From: Strigamia acuminata
Taxonomy: Eukaryota > Arthropoda > Chilopoda > Geophilomorpha > Linotaeniidae
DNA length: 64,000 nucleotides
Direction: 5' to 3'
NCBI GenBank assembly: GCA_949358305.1
Contig: OX442315.1
Span: forward strand, 32,824,427 to 32,888,426
The stretch's first letter is position 1. The number at the start of each line of letters is the position of its first letter. This document shows positions 34,901 to 46,600 of this stretch, piece after piece. A program made the position numbers and the translations under genes. The notes beneath the pieces were generated by a model. It searched no databases. It was not told the DNA's origin and saw only the letters and a list, made by a program, of their open reading frames with translations.

Positions 34901-37900
34901 TAGTTGATGCAATTTCTTCTGTGTGCTTAGTTGATGCACCTTCTATAGTTGGCCTAGTTGGTGTAGTCTCTTCTGTCTGCTGACTTGATGCAACTTCTTC
35001 TGTCTGCTGACTTGATGCAACTTCTTCTGTCTGCTGAGTTGATGCCCCTTCTTCTGTTTGCTTAGTTGATGCAATTTCTTTTGTTTGCTGAGTTGATACA
35101 TCATCTTCTGTGTGCTTAGTTGATGCACTTTCTATAGTAGGTCTAGTTGGTGTAGTCTCTTCTGTCTGCTGACTTGATGCAGCTTCTGTCTGCTGACTTG
35201 ATGCAGCTTCTGTCTGCTGACTTGATGCAGCTTCTGTCTGCTGACTTGATGCAGCTTCTGTCTGCTGACTTGATGCAGCTTCTGTCTGCTGACTTGATGC
35301 AGCTTCTGTCTGCTGACTTGATGCAGCTTCTGTCTGCTGACTTGATGCAGCTTCTGTCTGCTGACTTGATGCAGCTTCTGTCTGCTGACTTGATGCAGCT
35401 TCTGTTTGCTTAGTTGATGCAACTTCTTCTGTGTGCTCAGTTGATGCACCTTCTATAGTTGGCCTAGTTGGTGTAGTCTCTTCTGTCTGCTGACTTGATG
35501 CAACTTCTTCTGTTTGCTTAGTTGATGCAACTTCTTCTATATGCTTAGTTGATGCACCTTCTATAGTAGGTCTAGTTGGTGTAGTCTCTTCTGTCTGCTG
35601 ACTTGATGCAATTTCTTCTGTGTGCTTAGTTGATACAACTTCTATAGTTGGCCTAGTTGGTGTAGTCTCTTCTGTCTGCTGACTTGATGCAATTTCTTCT
35701 GTGTGCTTAGTTGATGCAACCTCTTCTGTTTGCTTAGTTGATGCAATTTCTTCTGTGTGCTTAGTTGATGCACCTTCTATAGTTGGCCTAGTTGGTGTAG
35801 TCTCTTCTGTCTGCTGACTTGATGCAACTTCTTCTGTCTGCTGACTTGATGCAACTTCTTCTGTCTGCTGAGTTGATGCCCCTTCTTCTGTTTGCTTAGT
35901 TGATGCAATTTCTTTTGTTTGCTGAGTTGATACATCATCTTCTGTGTGCTTAGTTGATGCACTTTCTATAGTAGGTCTAGTTGGTGTAGTCTCTTCTGTC
36001 TGCTGACTTGATGCAGCTTCTGTCTGCTGACTTGATGCAGCTTCTGTCTGCTGACTTGATGCAGCTTCTGTCTGCTGACTTGATGCAGCTTCTGTCTGCT
36101 GACTTGATGCAGCTTCTGTCTGCTGACTTGATGCAGCTTCTGTCTGCTGACTTGATGCAGCTTCTGTCTGCTGACTTGATGCAGCTTCTGTCTGCTGACT
36201 TGATGCAGCTTCTGTCTGCTGACTTGATGCAGCTTCTGTCTGCTGACTTGATGCAGCTTCTGTCTGCTGACTTGATGCAGCTTCTGTTTGCTTAGTTGAT
36301 GCAACTTCTTCTGTGTGCTCAGTTGATGCACCTTCTATAGTTGGCCTAGTTGGTGTAGTCTCTTCTGTCTGCTGAGTTGATGCCCCTTCTTCTGTTTGCT
36401 GAGTTGATGCAACTTCTTCTGTCTGTTTAGTTGATGTAATTTCTTCTGTTTGCTTAGTTGATGCAACTTCTTCTGTGTGCTTAGTTGATGCACCTTCTAT
36501 AGTTGGCCTAGTTGGTGTAGTCTCTTCTGTCTGCTGACTTGATGCAACTTCTGTCTGCTGATTTGATGCAGCTTCTGTCTGCTGACTTGATGCAGCTTGT
36601 GTCTGCTGACTTGATGCAGCTTCTGTTTGCTTAGTTGATGCAACTTCTTCTGTATGTTCAGTTGATGCACCTTCTGTAGTTGGCCTAGTTGGTGTAGTCT
36701 CTTCTGTCTGCTGACTTGATGCAACTTCTGTCTGCTGATTTGATGCAGCTTCTGTCTGCTGACTTGATGCAGCTTGTGTCTGCTGACTTGATGCAGCTTC
36801 TGTTTGCTTAGTTGATGCAACTTCTTCTGTATGTTCAGTTGATGCACCTTTTGTAGTTGGCCTAGTTGGTGTAGTCTCTTCTGTCTGCTGACTTGATGCA
36901 ACTTCTTCTGTGTGTTTAGTTGATGTAATTTCTTCTGTTTGCTTAGTTGATGCAACTTCTTCTGTGTGCCTAGTTGATGCACCTTCTATAGCTGGCCTAG
37001 TTGGTGTAGTCTCTTCTGTCTGCTGAGTTGATCCTATTTCATCTGCTGGCTTATTTGAAGGGTTCTCACTTGTTGGCTTAGTTGAGGCATTTTCTTCTGT
37101 TTGTTTGCTTGTAACATTTTCTAGCTCTGTGGTTGGTTCCTTATTTGTTTTTGTTTTGGTTATTTCAGTTACTGCTGATAAAGTTTCTTCTGTTAATAAA
37201 GTTGTCTCCACTGGTTTTATTATTTCTTCATTTGTTGTTTGTGTACTAATTGGAGTCATGTTTTCTCTAGATGTTGTAGTATCCACTGATGCCTCTCCCT
37301 CTCCTGTTGTTTCATTCTGAGTTGCCTCTCCTTCATCTGATTTTGTATTCGGAGTTGTATCTCTTGCTTTTGTTTGTTGAGTCGTTGTTGTCTCTGCTGT
37401 TTCTGATCGTTTAGCCGTTGTTGTCTCATCATTTTCATATACTGTTGAATTGTTTTGTTCGGTTGTTTTCTCACTGTCATTTTTATAAGTTGCTGTATTT
37501 CCATTTGTTGTTCTAATAATAATAGTTGTAGTTGGAATTGCATACTCCGTTTTACTAGTAATAGCCCCAGTAAGGTCTTTACCATTAATTGTAGTCCCAC
37601 TAATTCCTTCTGAGCTAGCTGTTTCTACTCCTGTCAGTTGCTTATCGCTAGCAGATGTTTCAATTTCAGGATTTGTTGCTATTGTTTGTGATCCTGTAGT
37701 GAAATTCTGTAAATCTGAAGAAGCAATTGTTTCAGGGGTATTGTCTATTGCATTGCTCGTTTCTGTTATTGTTTCAGTTTGGGTTGTAAGGTTTTCTGGA
37801 GTTACATCACCCCATGGACTTTGTCCCTCTTCGCATATCGGTAAGGTTGGATCCCAATTTTCCTCTTCGCCTTCTTCGATGCAATCAACAATACTTGTTT

Positions 37901-38799
37901 CTAACAAGGGTGTTGGTGCCTGTGTGGTTGCTGTTGAATCTAATAAATAATAATAATTAGAATGTCATATTAGGATGAATTAGGGTTAGAAACTTAGATT
38001 GCCATGTAATTTAATAATTTTTCATTGACAGCAGATGTTGTATTTTTGAAATAATAGGACTAGATTATAGATTGCCTTTTTAGTTTAACGACTTAAAATT
38101 CATCCTGTGGGTATTACTGTTGGTGTTATTGTTCGGTGCGTGACTGTCAGGTGGCGCAAATGTGTAATTTGAATATATTATATATGTAACTAACAAGAGA
38201 ATAAATCTCACTTCCTGTTTAACATGCAAATAACATACATGTGTCTAGTATTGTCTCCAACTACATCTAATGCAAATTTCCACATCCAGCAACAATTACA
38301 AACAATAAAAAAAATTCTCCTTAATTTATTAATTTATAATAGAAATCATCATCTGGACAAAAACCTGCCTTAATAAATAATTCTCATGGGAAAGAGAAGA
38401 TAAGTAGCAGCACTTCCACATTACTTACCGAATGGATTATATCGGTCACCACAGATTACTCTCTCTTTTGTATTGCACATATTTCTTGTAGTGTCGAATA
38501 GAAAATCCATCGGACAGTGACTAACTGTAAGACTTCCATCCCAACAGAGGTAATATTTGTCACAATCATTTTGATGAGGGTATTGTCCTGACACTAGTGG
38601 ACATTTGAATCCACTACTGCTTTCAATTACTGCATCATCAGTACCGGTAGATTTTAATACTGGAACAGCAGTACCTAATGTTAGATTAAAGTTAGATTAA
38701 ACGTTTGTAAATTATGTTTAAAAACAACTCACCTTTAGCTGAATAATAAATTAGAACTAAAACAAATAAGTTATTGCATTTTTGTGAAAAATGACCCAT
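28995..38799 (-). CDS. Giant secreted chitin-binding mucin with acidic Ser-Gly repeats
   Basis: Three exons (38733-38799, 38429-38674, 28995-37939) encode 3,085 residues; one exon is 8,945 bp. A signal peptide (about 1-22) leads to a chitin-binding type-2 (CBM14/peritrophin-A) domain with six Cys at 47, 60, 66, 76, 89 and 97. A Thr/Ser/Glu/Gln-rich mucin region follows, with TEAASSQQ octads and related 8-mers (32.2-37.0 kb). Next come GSGDLGSGDL and GSGDFTTGTND repeats (about 30.2-31.8 kb), SDETTEKS repeats (29.3-29.7 kb), and a C-terminal CBM14 domain (first Cys about 3015, last about 3068) with a basic tail. The role is probably in the peritrophic matrix or another chitinous coat, cross-linking chitin through its two ends. 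AGATAA-type GATA sites and a TATA-like GGATAAAAG lie upstream (about 38870-38985). AATAAA (minus) is 11 nt beyond the stop. Confidence 0.93.
29305..29730 (-). repeat. Coding repeats, SDETTEKS type (about 30-bp unit)
   Basis: Around 14 units of TCAGTTGTTTCATCTGAATC plus a variable decamer (read on +) encode D-S-D-E/K-T-T-E/A-K-S/T variants. The units are acidic and Ser/Thr-rich and lie next to the C-terminal chitin-binding domain. Confidence 0.9.
30180..31830 (-). repeat. Coding GSGD repeats (Ser-Gly in acidic context)
   Basis: A short GSGDLGSGDL array (about 31,660-31,815; 15-bp unit) is followed in the protein by about 30 copies of an 11-residue unit such as GSGDFTTGTND or GSSDFTTGTNN (33-bp unit). 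GSGDLTTETISED units come last. The Ser-Gly dipeptides with flanking Asp/Glu match the consensus for xylosylation and glycosaminoglycan attachment. Use as such is inference. Confidence 0.9.
33281..33856 (-). repeat. 24-bp array, 24 near-identical copies
   Basis: Exact 24-base period (read on + as CTTCTGTCTGCTGACTTGATGCAG, given as core CTGCTGACTTGATGCAG) encoding TEAASSQQ. The copies look base-for-base identical, so homogenisation is very recent. It is one of four such arrays in the mucin exon. Confidence 0.97.
34100..34579 (-). repeat. 24-bp array, 20 copies
   Basis: Same unit and phase as the array at 33281-33856, with 20 copies. It is flanked by the same TRPTIEGASTEHTEEV and TRPTIESASTKH coding segments. 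Confidence 0.97.
35174..35413 (-). repeat. 24-bp array, 10 copies
   Basis: Same unit, 10 copies. It is part of a larger duplicated block whose second copy carries the 12-copy array at 36008. Confidence 0.97.
36008..36295 (-). repeat. 24-bp array, 12 copies
   Basis: Same unit, 12 copies. The flanks match those of the 10-copy array essentially identically, at an offset of 834 bp. Confidence 0.97.
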
Positions 38800-38859
38800 T
38801 GGATAACTCAAACCTGATGTTACTGAATCGAGTTCAGATTTAAATTGAAGATTGACAAA

Positions 38860-38990
38860 TTGTTCAGTCACTTTTATCCTTTATCTCTACTGGTTTTTTC
38901 CTTTATTATTTAATGGCCTAGTAAAGGCTTGCAGCATGTTAATTGTCCAATAAAGAACGTCATGATTTTTACCTCTTAGAGATAAGGAGG
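38860..38990 (-). promoter_or_regulatory. Candidate promoter of the chitin-binding mucin
   Basis: Reading the minus strand, AGAGATAAAGGATAAAAGTG sits roughly 70-90 bp before the ATG. It offers a TATA-like GATAAAAG and overlapping WGATAA sites. Another AGATAAG core lies at about 38980. GATA factors drive midgut genes in insects, so gut expression is a reasonable but untested inference. Confidence 0.4.
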
Positions 38991-39519
38991 AGCATACAGG
39001 TGAATTTTAGTTGCGTCGAATGTTGACTGATTACGTGGAATTTTCTAATCTTTGTAGTCTTAAATTTGGTTTAAAGAGATTTTTAGTTGGAAAGCTTGAA
39101 ATATCTATAGTTAATTGACATTTGTTTTTAAAAATGTGATTGGAAAAAAGACGATAATGAAGAAAAATAATAGAATAAACAATAATTTTGTCAATAATTA
39201 ATAAAGGCGTCAAAGATGGCCATAAAATTGTTGTTTTTCTCAGGCGTGGCTATTTGACTATTAAATTTAGATATTTGATCAAGCAATTCAAGGAGAAATG
39301 TTATGATCAGTAGTTCAAATACAGCAATTCTTAATCAAGTTATGGCTGTGTTTTGGTGCACTGTGACTGCAAATATTTATTATTTTTCATTATTTACGCA
39401 ACTGAAAATATGGGGCAAGTTAAGTGTCAAGGCAAGTCAGATAAAGTTTAATCCTCTGGACGAACATTGGAATTCTAGGGCTTTTTTGCAAATATTTATA
39501 TAGTAAATAAAGACGAAGT

Positions 39520-39867
39520 TTAAACTCGGCGGAGATTCCTTCTACATGTGGGACACGTATAGTGCTTGTGGGCTATCCAAGTGTCGATGCAACTCGAATG
39601 AAACGCATGCGCACATGGTAACTTTGTAACCAACTGGCCGCGTTTGGGCTCATCCAGACAAATAGTGCATATATCCGAAACATCGGTCTCTAACATCGTG
39701 GAAGTAAGTTCTACTAAACGTGGACCTGGCGCCGGTCTCTCTACAGATATATGCTCAAAATTTCTCAATAAAGCTTCTGTTATTACTTGCATCATTTGCA
39801 GCGCAATACGCGCGCTGCTAACGGGTGTCAAGCCTATTACTTCCATCGCTGGTCCCTCGTTAGACAT
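39520..39867 (-). CDS. Small RING-H2 finger protein (probable E3 ubiquitin ligase)
   Basis: 115 residues in one exon. The RING-H2 finger is complete: C67-x2-C70-x14-C85-x-H87-x2-H90-x2-C93-x11-C105-x2-C108, ending six residues before the stop. The N-terminal half has a helical stretch but no membrane segment or signal. I start at the ATG giving MSNEGPAMEV; the open frame extends 34 codons further upstream without an ATG, up to an in-frame TGA. A TATATAAATA box lies about 80 bp before that ATG, fitting a short intronless transcript. A cytosolic or nuclear E3 of the RNF126/RNF181 type is possible; the exact orthologue is not recognised. Confidence 0.82.
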   Translation of the reverse strand: MSNEGPAMEVIGLTPVSSARIALQMMQVITEALLRNFEHISVERPAPGPRLVELTSTMLETDVSDICTICLDEPKRGQLVTKLPCAHAFHSSCIDTWIAHKHYTCPTCRRNLRRV

Positions 39868-39943
39868 TTGCGGTCTAATTGTCAATAAGGTATCGTATCG
39901 AATATTAAACCCTCTTGTGCTATGACACAATAGGGTGGATTCT

Positions 39944-39957
39944 TTATTTATATATGA
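39944..39957 (-). promoter_or_regulatory. TATA box of the RING-H2 gene
   Basis: The minus strand reads CATATATAAATAAAG, a near-consensus TATA box about 80 bp upstream of the proposed ATG. Transcription would start roughly 30 bp downstream, leaving a 5' UTR of about 50 nt. Confidence 0.5.
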
Positions 39958-40407
39958 AAGAGCGATCACGTTGCAATGACGATTCTGTCATTACCGTTTG
40001 CAGTTTTTGACGTCGACAAGACGTTCTGATGGGTTTCTATTGAAGTATTAAATTCATATTTTATTTGACCGTGTTTATGACGTAAAAAGAATTTATTGAG
40101 AGGAAAGGTTTTGAAATCAAAGGTTAAGCTTGATGTTTATCCAGGTGATGAAGACACTTTATCTCACTGACCTTGACTACACTGAAACTTCGATCTGTTG
40201 ATTTTCTGTAATTTGTCATAATTTTATGCAATTTTGGGCCTATAGAATCAAGTTTTTCTGCACTTTTTTTAGCGTTTCCAGACGTCCGAAACCATCCGAC
40301 TAATATAAATTCGTATCACAATAAATTGCAGGAAAGTCTGCAAGTGATATATGAAGTCAGTTAATTAAACTATGCCACTTTAGTCAAAAGAAATCAATTA
40401 TTAGTCA

Positions 40408-40413
40408 TTTATT
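40408..40413 (-). terminator. Poly(A) signal for the vitellogenin receptor
   Basis: AATAAA read on the minus strand, about 190 bp past the receptor stop codon at 40603. It is the first canonical hexamer downstream. Confidence 0.5.
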
Positions 40414-40602
40414 ATTACTTAAAAACATCAAAATGTACAACATAGAAAAACTTTTAATTGATTTTAGTCAATTAACTATACAAAACAGTAAATTTAAGTT
40501 ATTTTCAAGATAGTGAAAAATCGTGAACCAGCACTCAACTTAAAAGAACAGAAAATAAGAATTTGTTTGGGCTTTTATGTACAACATGGTCCTTCGAACG
40601 AA

Positions 40603-43600
40603 TTAGGAAATAAGTAGCTGTTTGTCATCGTATTTGTCACTCACATAGGAATCTTCGACCTCTGGACTTAAGCTAAGCAAAACTTTGGCGCGACCATTGA
40701 CTAAACATTCCTCTTCCTAAGTGAATTAATATATATACAATTTTGAAAATAAATCTCCAATTAAAAAATTTTTAAAACCCATTTGCGATTACGTCTGAAG
40801 CGCCCAGCGGTTGGAATGCGGGATTGCGAAAATCCTTGTCGTTCAAAATGGCTTCTCGGTCCGAATCTGCATTGCGAGATCTATGCGGGATCCACGATTG
40901 AGGCTGCGTGAACCTCACCACGGGCAAACGGTCCATCAACTTATTGTGTCGAAGTGTCCGCCAAGCAGCAGCGAATGAAATTTCATTTCTAGAAAAATAT
41001 TCAATTTAAAATTTTCAAAAATTAAAAAACAAAACAAATATTTACATTGACCTCTTCATGTAGTAACACACCACTAAAAATATCAACAAAACGATGACAA
41101 TTGTGACGATGGAAGCAACAATGATGGTCGAGTTTGAGGACTTCGAATCCGAATCAAGTAAACTCGCAATTACGGTATCGCAAGTCGTTCCTGTGTAGTC
41201 CGGCAGACAGCTGCAGAGAAAACCAATCAATTAATGATTTAAATACATTTTTATCAACACAATTTATTTATTCACCTGCATTGAACTACATTATGTTCAC
41301 TATAGCAGTCGGCGCCATTATCACAATAGAGCGAACAATTCAACTCGAACGGATCGATTTGTCCGGAGTACGGCCGCACAACTTCCGGAACTTCACATTG
41401 CGTGAACGATCCAAACGCAGGCACGGTCGTGTCGGTGCACAAACAATCGAAAGTCCCACCAGATGGAACACAAATGTGACTGCAGGAATCGTCCTTACAT
41501 GAGTTTTCCTTACCTGAAAGAGAAAAAACCATCAAAAAACAATAAAACAATAAATAAGCCAATTACTTTTGGGCTGTCTGACATTATGGAAGATCTTCAA
41601 ATCGGCAATAGTTGCCGATCCTTTGTGTATCACCACCGAGTTATTGCAATTTATTTTATCGCAATCAACCAACACGTAACTGCCACCGACGGCTTTGGTG
41701 GTCCAAAAAATGGAGTCCTCGAAAAGCGCCAACGAACTCGGCCTCGCTTGGATTTCCATGATGGAATGTCTGTCCCGACCGTCGTATTGGCAACTCTCAA
41801 TGTGGCCCAAGAAGCGATCGGACCAATAAACGCGTCGGGCGACGAAATCCACGACTAAATCGTTGGGATGAATGAGTCTTCCGTCAGCGACGACTTTCCT
41901 CATGGTACCGTCGAGGCGGGCGCTATAAATTCGGCCGTCGTCCACTATGGAATTGCTCTTGATGCTCCAAAAGAGGACATTTTCGTTCGGATCCAACGCG
42001 ACGCTGGTAATATTCTTGTGGAGAGACATCACCAAGGTTTTCCATCCGATTTCGGTCCGTTTCAGTGGAAGAATTTTGATCGTGTTGTCGGATTCTATGA
42101 AGTAGAGATTTTGAGCTATCCAATCAACCGCAAGTTTGCTGCACGATTTCGACGTGTTCAGGACGACTTCCACTTTCTTTTCTATGTCGGATTGACCTTC
42201 GATCTTACTGCGATATATCTAGACGTTAAAGTTAATGGGAATTGAAAATTTGCTATTAATTACACGCAAAAAATCAAACTTACGCCCGTAGAAGCGCTCC
42301 AATAAACGTAACCGTTGCTGAAATCAAAATCGACGCCTTCTATCGAAGATTTGTCAACGTTTACAATCCTGAATAAATGTCTGTGGTCGAGGGATAACAG
42401 CATGATGCTGGTGGACTGCGCTATCAAGAGTTTTGGATGAACTCCCTGCGCTTTGCAACTTCTGCCGTCGGAGCGTAGTCTGTATCCCTTAACGCAGGAA
42501 CATTGGAAACTCCCGTCGGTGTTGATGCACGTTTGACTGCACGAATTTGTATCGCACTCGTTTATGTCTAGAAAAATAGATTTACAGCGATTAGTTTTTA
42601 AAAAATAATTTAAGTATAAATGTATCGGACACCTCTGCACGTGCTGTTGTCACTGTTTAGACGGTATCCGGAATGACAACCGCAATCGACTCCGATTGGT
42701 GTTTTCGAACACGTATGTTCGCATCCGCCATTTCGATGCACACAGCTGAGAACTGCGTAGGAAAAATATTAATGTTTTATTTGTTGGTTAGATTGGAATT
42801 TTACCGCAATTTATGTCTTCGTCACTTCCGTCGGCACAGTCTGGATGATTGTTACAAACGAAGGTCTTTGGAATACACTGTCCAGAAATACATCGAAATT
42901 GGTCGGGGCCACACGTGATTGCAACTGAAAGAGAAAAAAAAATAATTAATTTTGGTTGGTTTCCCTGCGTAGCAAATTCGTACCTGGTGACGCGGCTTCG
43001 GACGTCGATGTACCGCAGTCAACTTCGTCGTCGCCATCTTGACAATCTCTAATTCCGTCGCAAACCCATTCGCTCATAATGCACAACTGGTTTTCGCATC
43101 GGAAAAAATCGGACGGACATTCTTCTTCTAAGAAATAGAGTAAAATATACCATAATATAAAATCTTAAATCAAAATGGCGGACATACGACAACTGTTTTC
43201 GTCTTCAGCATCAGGACAGTCTATTATTCCATCGCATCTCGCCTTGGCTGCGATGCATTTACCATTATGGTTGCACAAAAACATTCCATTAACACATGTT
43301 GTCGATATAAAACCTACAAAAGTTGAATTAGACACTTTAAAAACAAATTTAAAAAAATCAATTTTTGCACCTGCGCATGTTTGCTCATCAGAATTATCTC
43401 CGCAGTCATCCACGCCGTTGCATTTCAACGCAACTGGTATGCACAGAGAATTATTGCACGTGAATTCATCGATGTAACACTTGAACAATCGTCGACATTT
43501 TTCGAGCTGTTCGTCGTCGCCGCCCGGACAATCCGGCTCGTCGTCGCAAACCCACGAGTCCTCGATGCATTGCCCGCTCTTGCACCGAAAGCTACCGGGC

Positions 43601-46600
43601 GAACACTTGTTTAATTTGCATTCTTTTTCGTCCGAACCGTCCAAACAATCGATATCTAAATCGCACACGTGGAGCTTCATGATGCACTGCCCGCTGTCGC
43701 ATCTGAATTCGCTTTCGCTGCACGTCACGTTGTCGCAAATCGAAGACTCGTCAGAAGCGTCGTCGCAATCGTTGTGTTTATCGCAAATCCAGAGGTAGGG
43801 AATGCAGGCAGATGAATCTTCGCATTTAAACTGACCTTCACTACACCTTTTTGCTATTTTTTAGACAAAAAAACAATTAATTAGATGAATAACGATAATC
43901 AAACACAAAAATATGCTCAACTGCAATTAACTTCATCCGATCCATCCATGCAATCGTTTTCGCCATCGCAAACCCAAGCAGCAGGCAAACAAGAACTTCT
44001 ATCCAGACACTCGACTTCGTTCCCGACACACTTACTTCGTACTAATATACAAGTTTTAAAACAAAATTTTAAAAATTTAAAATAAAAAACAAGGAATTTC
44101 AGCCAACACCTTCGCAATTTCCATCTGCAAGTAAAGCATAGTTGCTCGCGCATGCGCAACTGAAATTAGTCGGTGTAAGCAGACACAAATGGCTGCACGG
44201 ACTCGAGGCGCAATCGTTGAATTCGCGAACATCTAAACGAAAAATAAAATAAAATTTCCTACTAAAAGTACTAAAATTCAAAGTAAAACCTGTAAAACCT
44301 TCCCGTCTGAACCCAAGTACCGAAAGAATAGGAATCGAGGCTTTTCTACGTCGATAGAAAAAAGGAATCGCAAAACTATCTCGACCACTTAGATTTCCCG
44401 TCCAATAAATATTGGGCGACTCTTCGTCAGTCCAATACAACCGGTTTCTATAGTTAACCAATGATGCCGGCCGGCCAGCTTTCGCCCTCACAGTAAAACT
44501 AAAATTAAAATCCGTTAAATCCAAATTCACTTCAATTCATTACGAATTTACCTATGTTTTCCATTGAAGGTGACGTAATTAATCGTTCCACTCACTGTAT
44601 CAGTCCAAAACAACCGTTTGGAGTACGCATCAGCCACCAAAGACGCTGGCATACCGTCCGGTATTCTAATTAAAACGGACCTTTCAGTGCCGTCCATATT
44701 CATTTTCTCGATGCAAGAATAAATCCCTCGCTGAGCCACGAACAGGAGTCCATATTTCTGAGTGTAAAACGAGGAAAATTAAATAGACCAAATACACAAA
44801 CCGTTAAAAAACGTACATGGACCACCGTAATCGCTATTGGGTATTGGTTGTTTTCGACCAAAATCATTCTCCTTTCGTTTACCAATGAAATAACTTCGAC
44901 AGTTTTGTGCGCCACGTCCACCCAATACAAATTATTGCCTACGTGGTCCAGAGCCATGTCGCGCACGAAGGATATGTGAGTTGACACTAAAATTCTAAAT
45001 AAATCCATCATAAATGACTTTCCAAAGAGAAATAAGTCTATAAAAAAATTTACTTTGACTTCATTGTCGCCAATTCGAGTACAAAGATGTATTTTCGGGC
45101 GGAATCCGCGATGTATACAAGACCGTTGGTGCCGTCACCGACGAGCGCCGTAACTTCACCCAGCTCGATGTCGAGTGAGAGTTCCCGCAAGATGTTGCGA
45201 CCGATCGCTTGCGGATGAAATTTGGCGATTTTATCACCATAAGCGAGCAGAATGAACGTTTCGGTTGCATTTTCAACGCACGTCAGTTTGTCTCTTCCTA
45301 AATAGAATCCTGCGGGACAAACACAAGTCGAGGTTTTTTGGGTTCTCAGCAGACACTGGTGAGAGCATTTGGCATTAGTGCACGGGTTGTAATCTAGTCG
45401 GAGCGAGGAAATTTATATTTTTAAGTCAAATTAATGCGGAAATCAAGCGATATTACCATTACTTGGAAACTGCAACAGGGGATGAATGACATGAACGGAC
45501 ATGGGTAATATTTTAACTTCCTTGACCAACGTGATGTGATCTTTGCCCGTTTTCTTGTCGCAAGCTTCGATCGTGTGGCGATACCAATCTGTCCAAAAAA
45601 TGGTGTTTTCGAACACGGCGATGTAGAAAGGATGGTGAATAATGTCATCAAAAACGACCTAAAACGGCGGGTTAAGTTAAATTATTTATGCATTTGATTT
45701 CATGGAGGTTTGACTGGTTGAACCTTTCGATTTCGGCCATCGAGTCCGATGGATTCGATACGTCGCAAACGTGCGTCGCACCAATAAAGTCGTTTTGCGA
45801 CGTGGTCAATTGCGAGACCGTTCGGCCACGTGATGGCCGTCGACACGAACATTTCGGGATAGCTGCCATCCATCCACGCACGTCCTATGTGTGGTCGGGA
45901 CCCCCAATCGGTCCAAAAAACGTGCCTTTTTGGAAGATAATTAAGTTAGAAATATGTCGCAATTTATTTATTAATTTATTAACCTGTTTGAAACGTCCAA
46001 TTCAATTCCTCGCGGTAAATGGATTTTCTCTTTGATAATCACGTGGCAATTATCACTTTTCAACGAGCAGACGGCTATGTGTTTGGCACCCGAGTCCGTG
46101 AAATAGAGGTTTCGGGACGACCAATCGATCGCCAGGTCCTCGGGAATTTGTAAACCTAAAAATTTATTTATATTTTTTTTTTAGTAAAAATTTTTTTATT
46201 TTTTTTTAAATTTATTTTTTACCTGCTTTGACTTCAGTTTTGACTTTCGTGCCATTTAAAAGCACACTGAGGATGGCTTCTTCGGAATAACTAACATCGC
46301 AGAAGTAAACTCGCGATTCTTGACGATCCGAAGCCAATCCGACGATGTGTGTCAAGTTTTCAATAACCGGCGAATAAATGCGCGAACGGAGTTGAATGGA
46401 CCGGATGTAGGAATCTGTGCTGAAAATTATAATTGGATCCGGACCTAAAAAAAATTTAAAAAAATTAAATTTTAGATTAAAAAAAAATAATTAAATTCAC
46501 CTTTTGCTTTGCATTTGGTTCCTTGCGTTTCGTAAGTGAAATCGCACGAACAATTGTACGATCCAGGAGTATTTATGCAAATTTGGCTGCACATATCATC

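Larger units (their letters stand above)
34616..36331 (-). repeat. Tandem duplication of an approximately 834-bp coding block
   Basis: Segments at 34943-35128 and 35777-35962 translate identically in the shadow frame, and 35132 pairs with 35966, all at an offset of 834 bp. The two blocks differ chiefly in copy number of the internal 24-bp array (10 versus 12). 834 is divisible by 3, so frame is kept. Unequal exchange is the likely cause. Confidence 0.88.

Noticed and set aside
33281-36295. CRISPR-like array from regular 24-bp repeats
   Set aside because: There are no spacers; the units are contiguous coding repeats in a eukaryotic gene.
29234-36982. Long open frames in other frames and on the plus strand across the mucin exon (for example 561 residues at 29951-31636 minus, 191 residues at 33281-33856 plus)
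   Set aside because: They are by-products of in-phase repeats. The mucin frame alone has a signal peptide, chitin-binding domains and splice-consistent ends.
39868-39969. Extension of the RING-H2 frame upstream to a non-ATG codon
   Set aside because: No ATG lies in the extension before an in-frame TGA, and the TATA box falls inside it.
40792-40793. Ending the vitellogenin receptor at the in-frame stop shortly after 40793
   Set aside because: An in-phase exon at 40603-40716 with a good acceptor adds an acidic, dileucine-bearing tail; read-through is kept as a possible isoform only.
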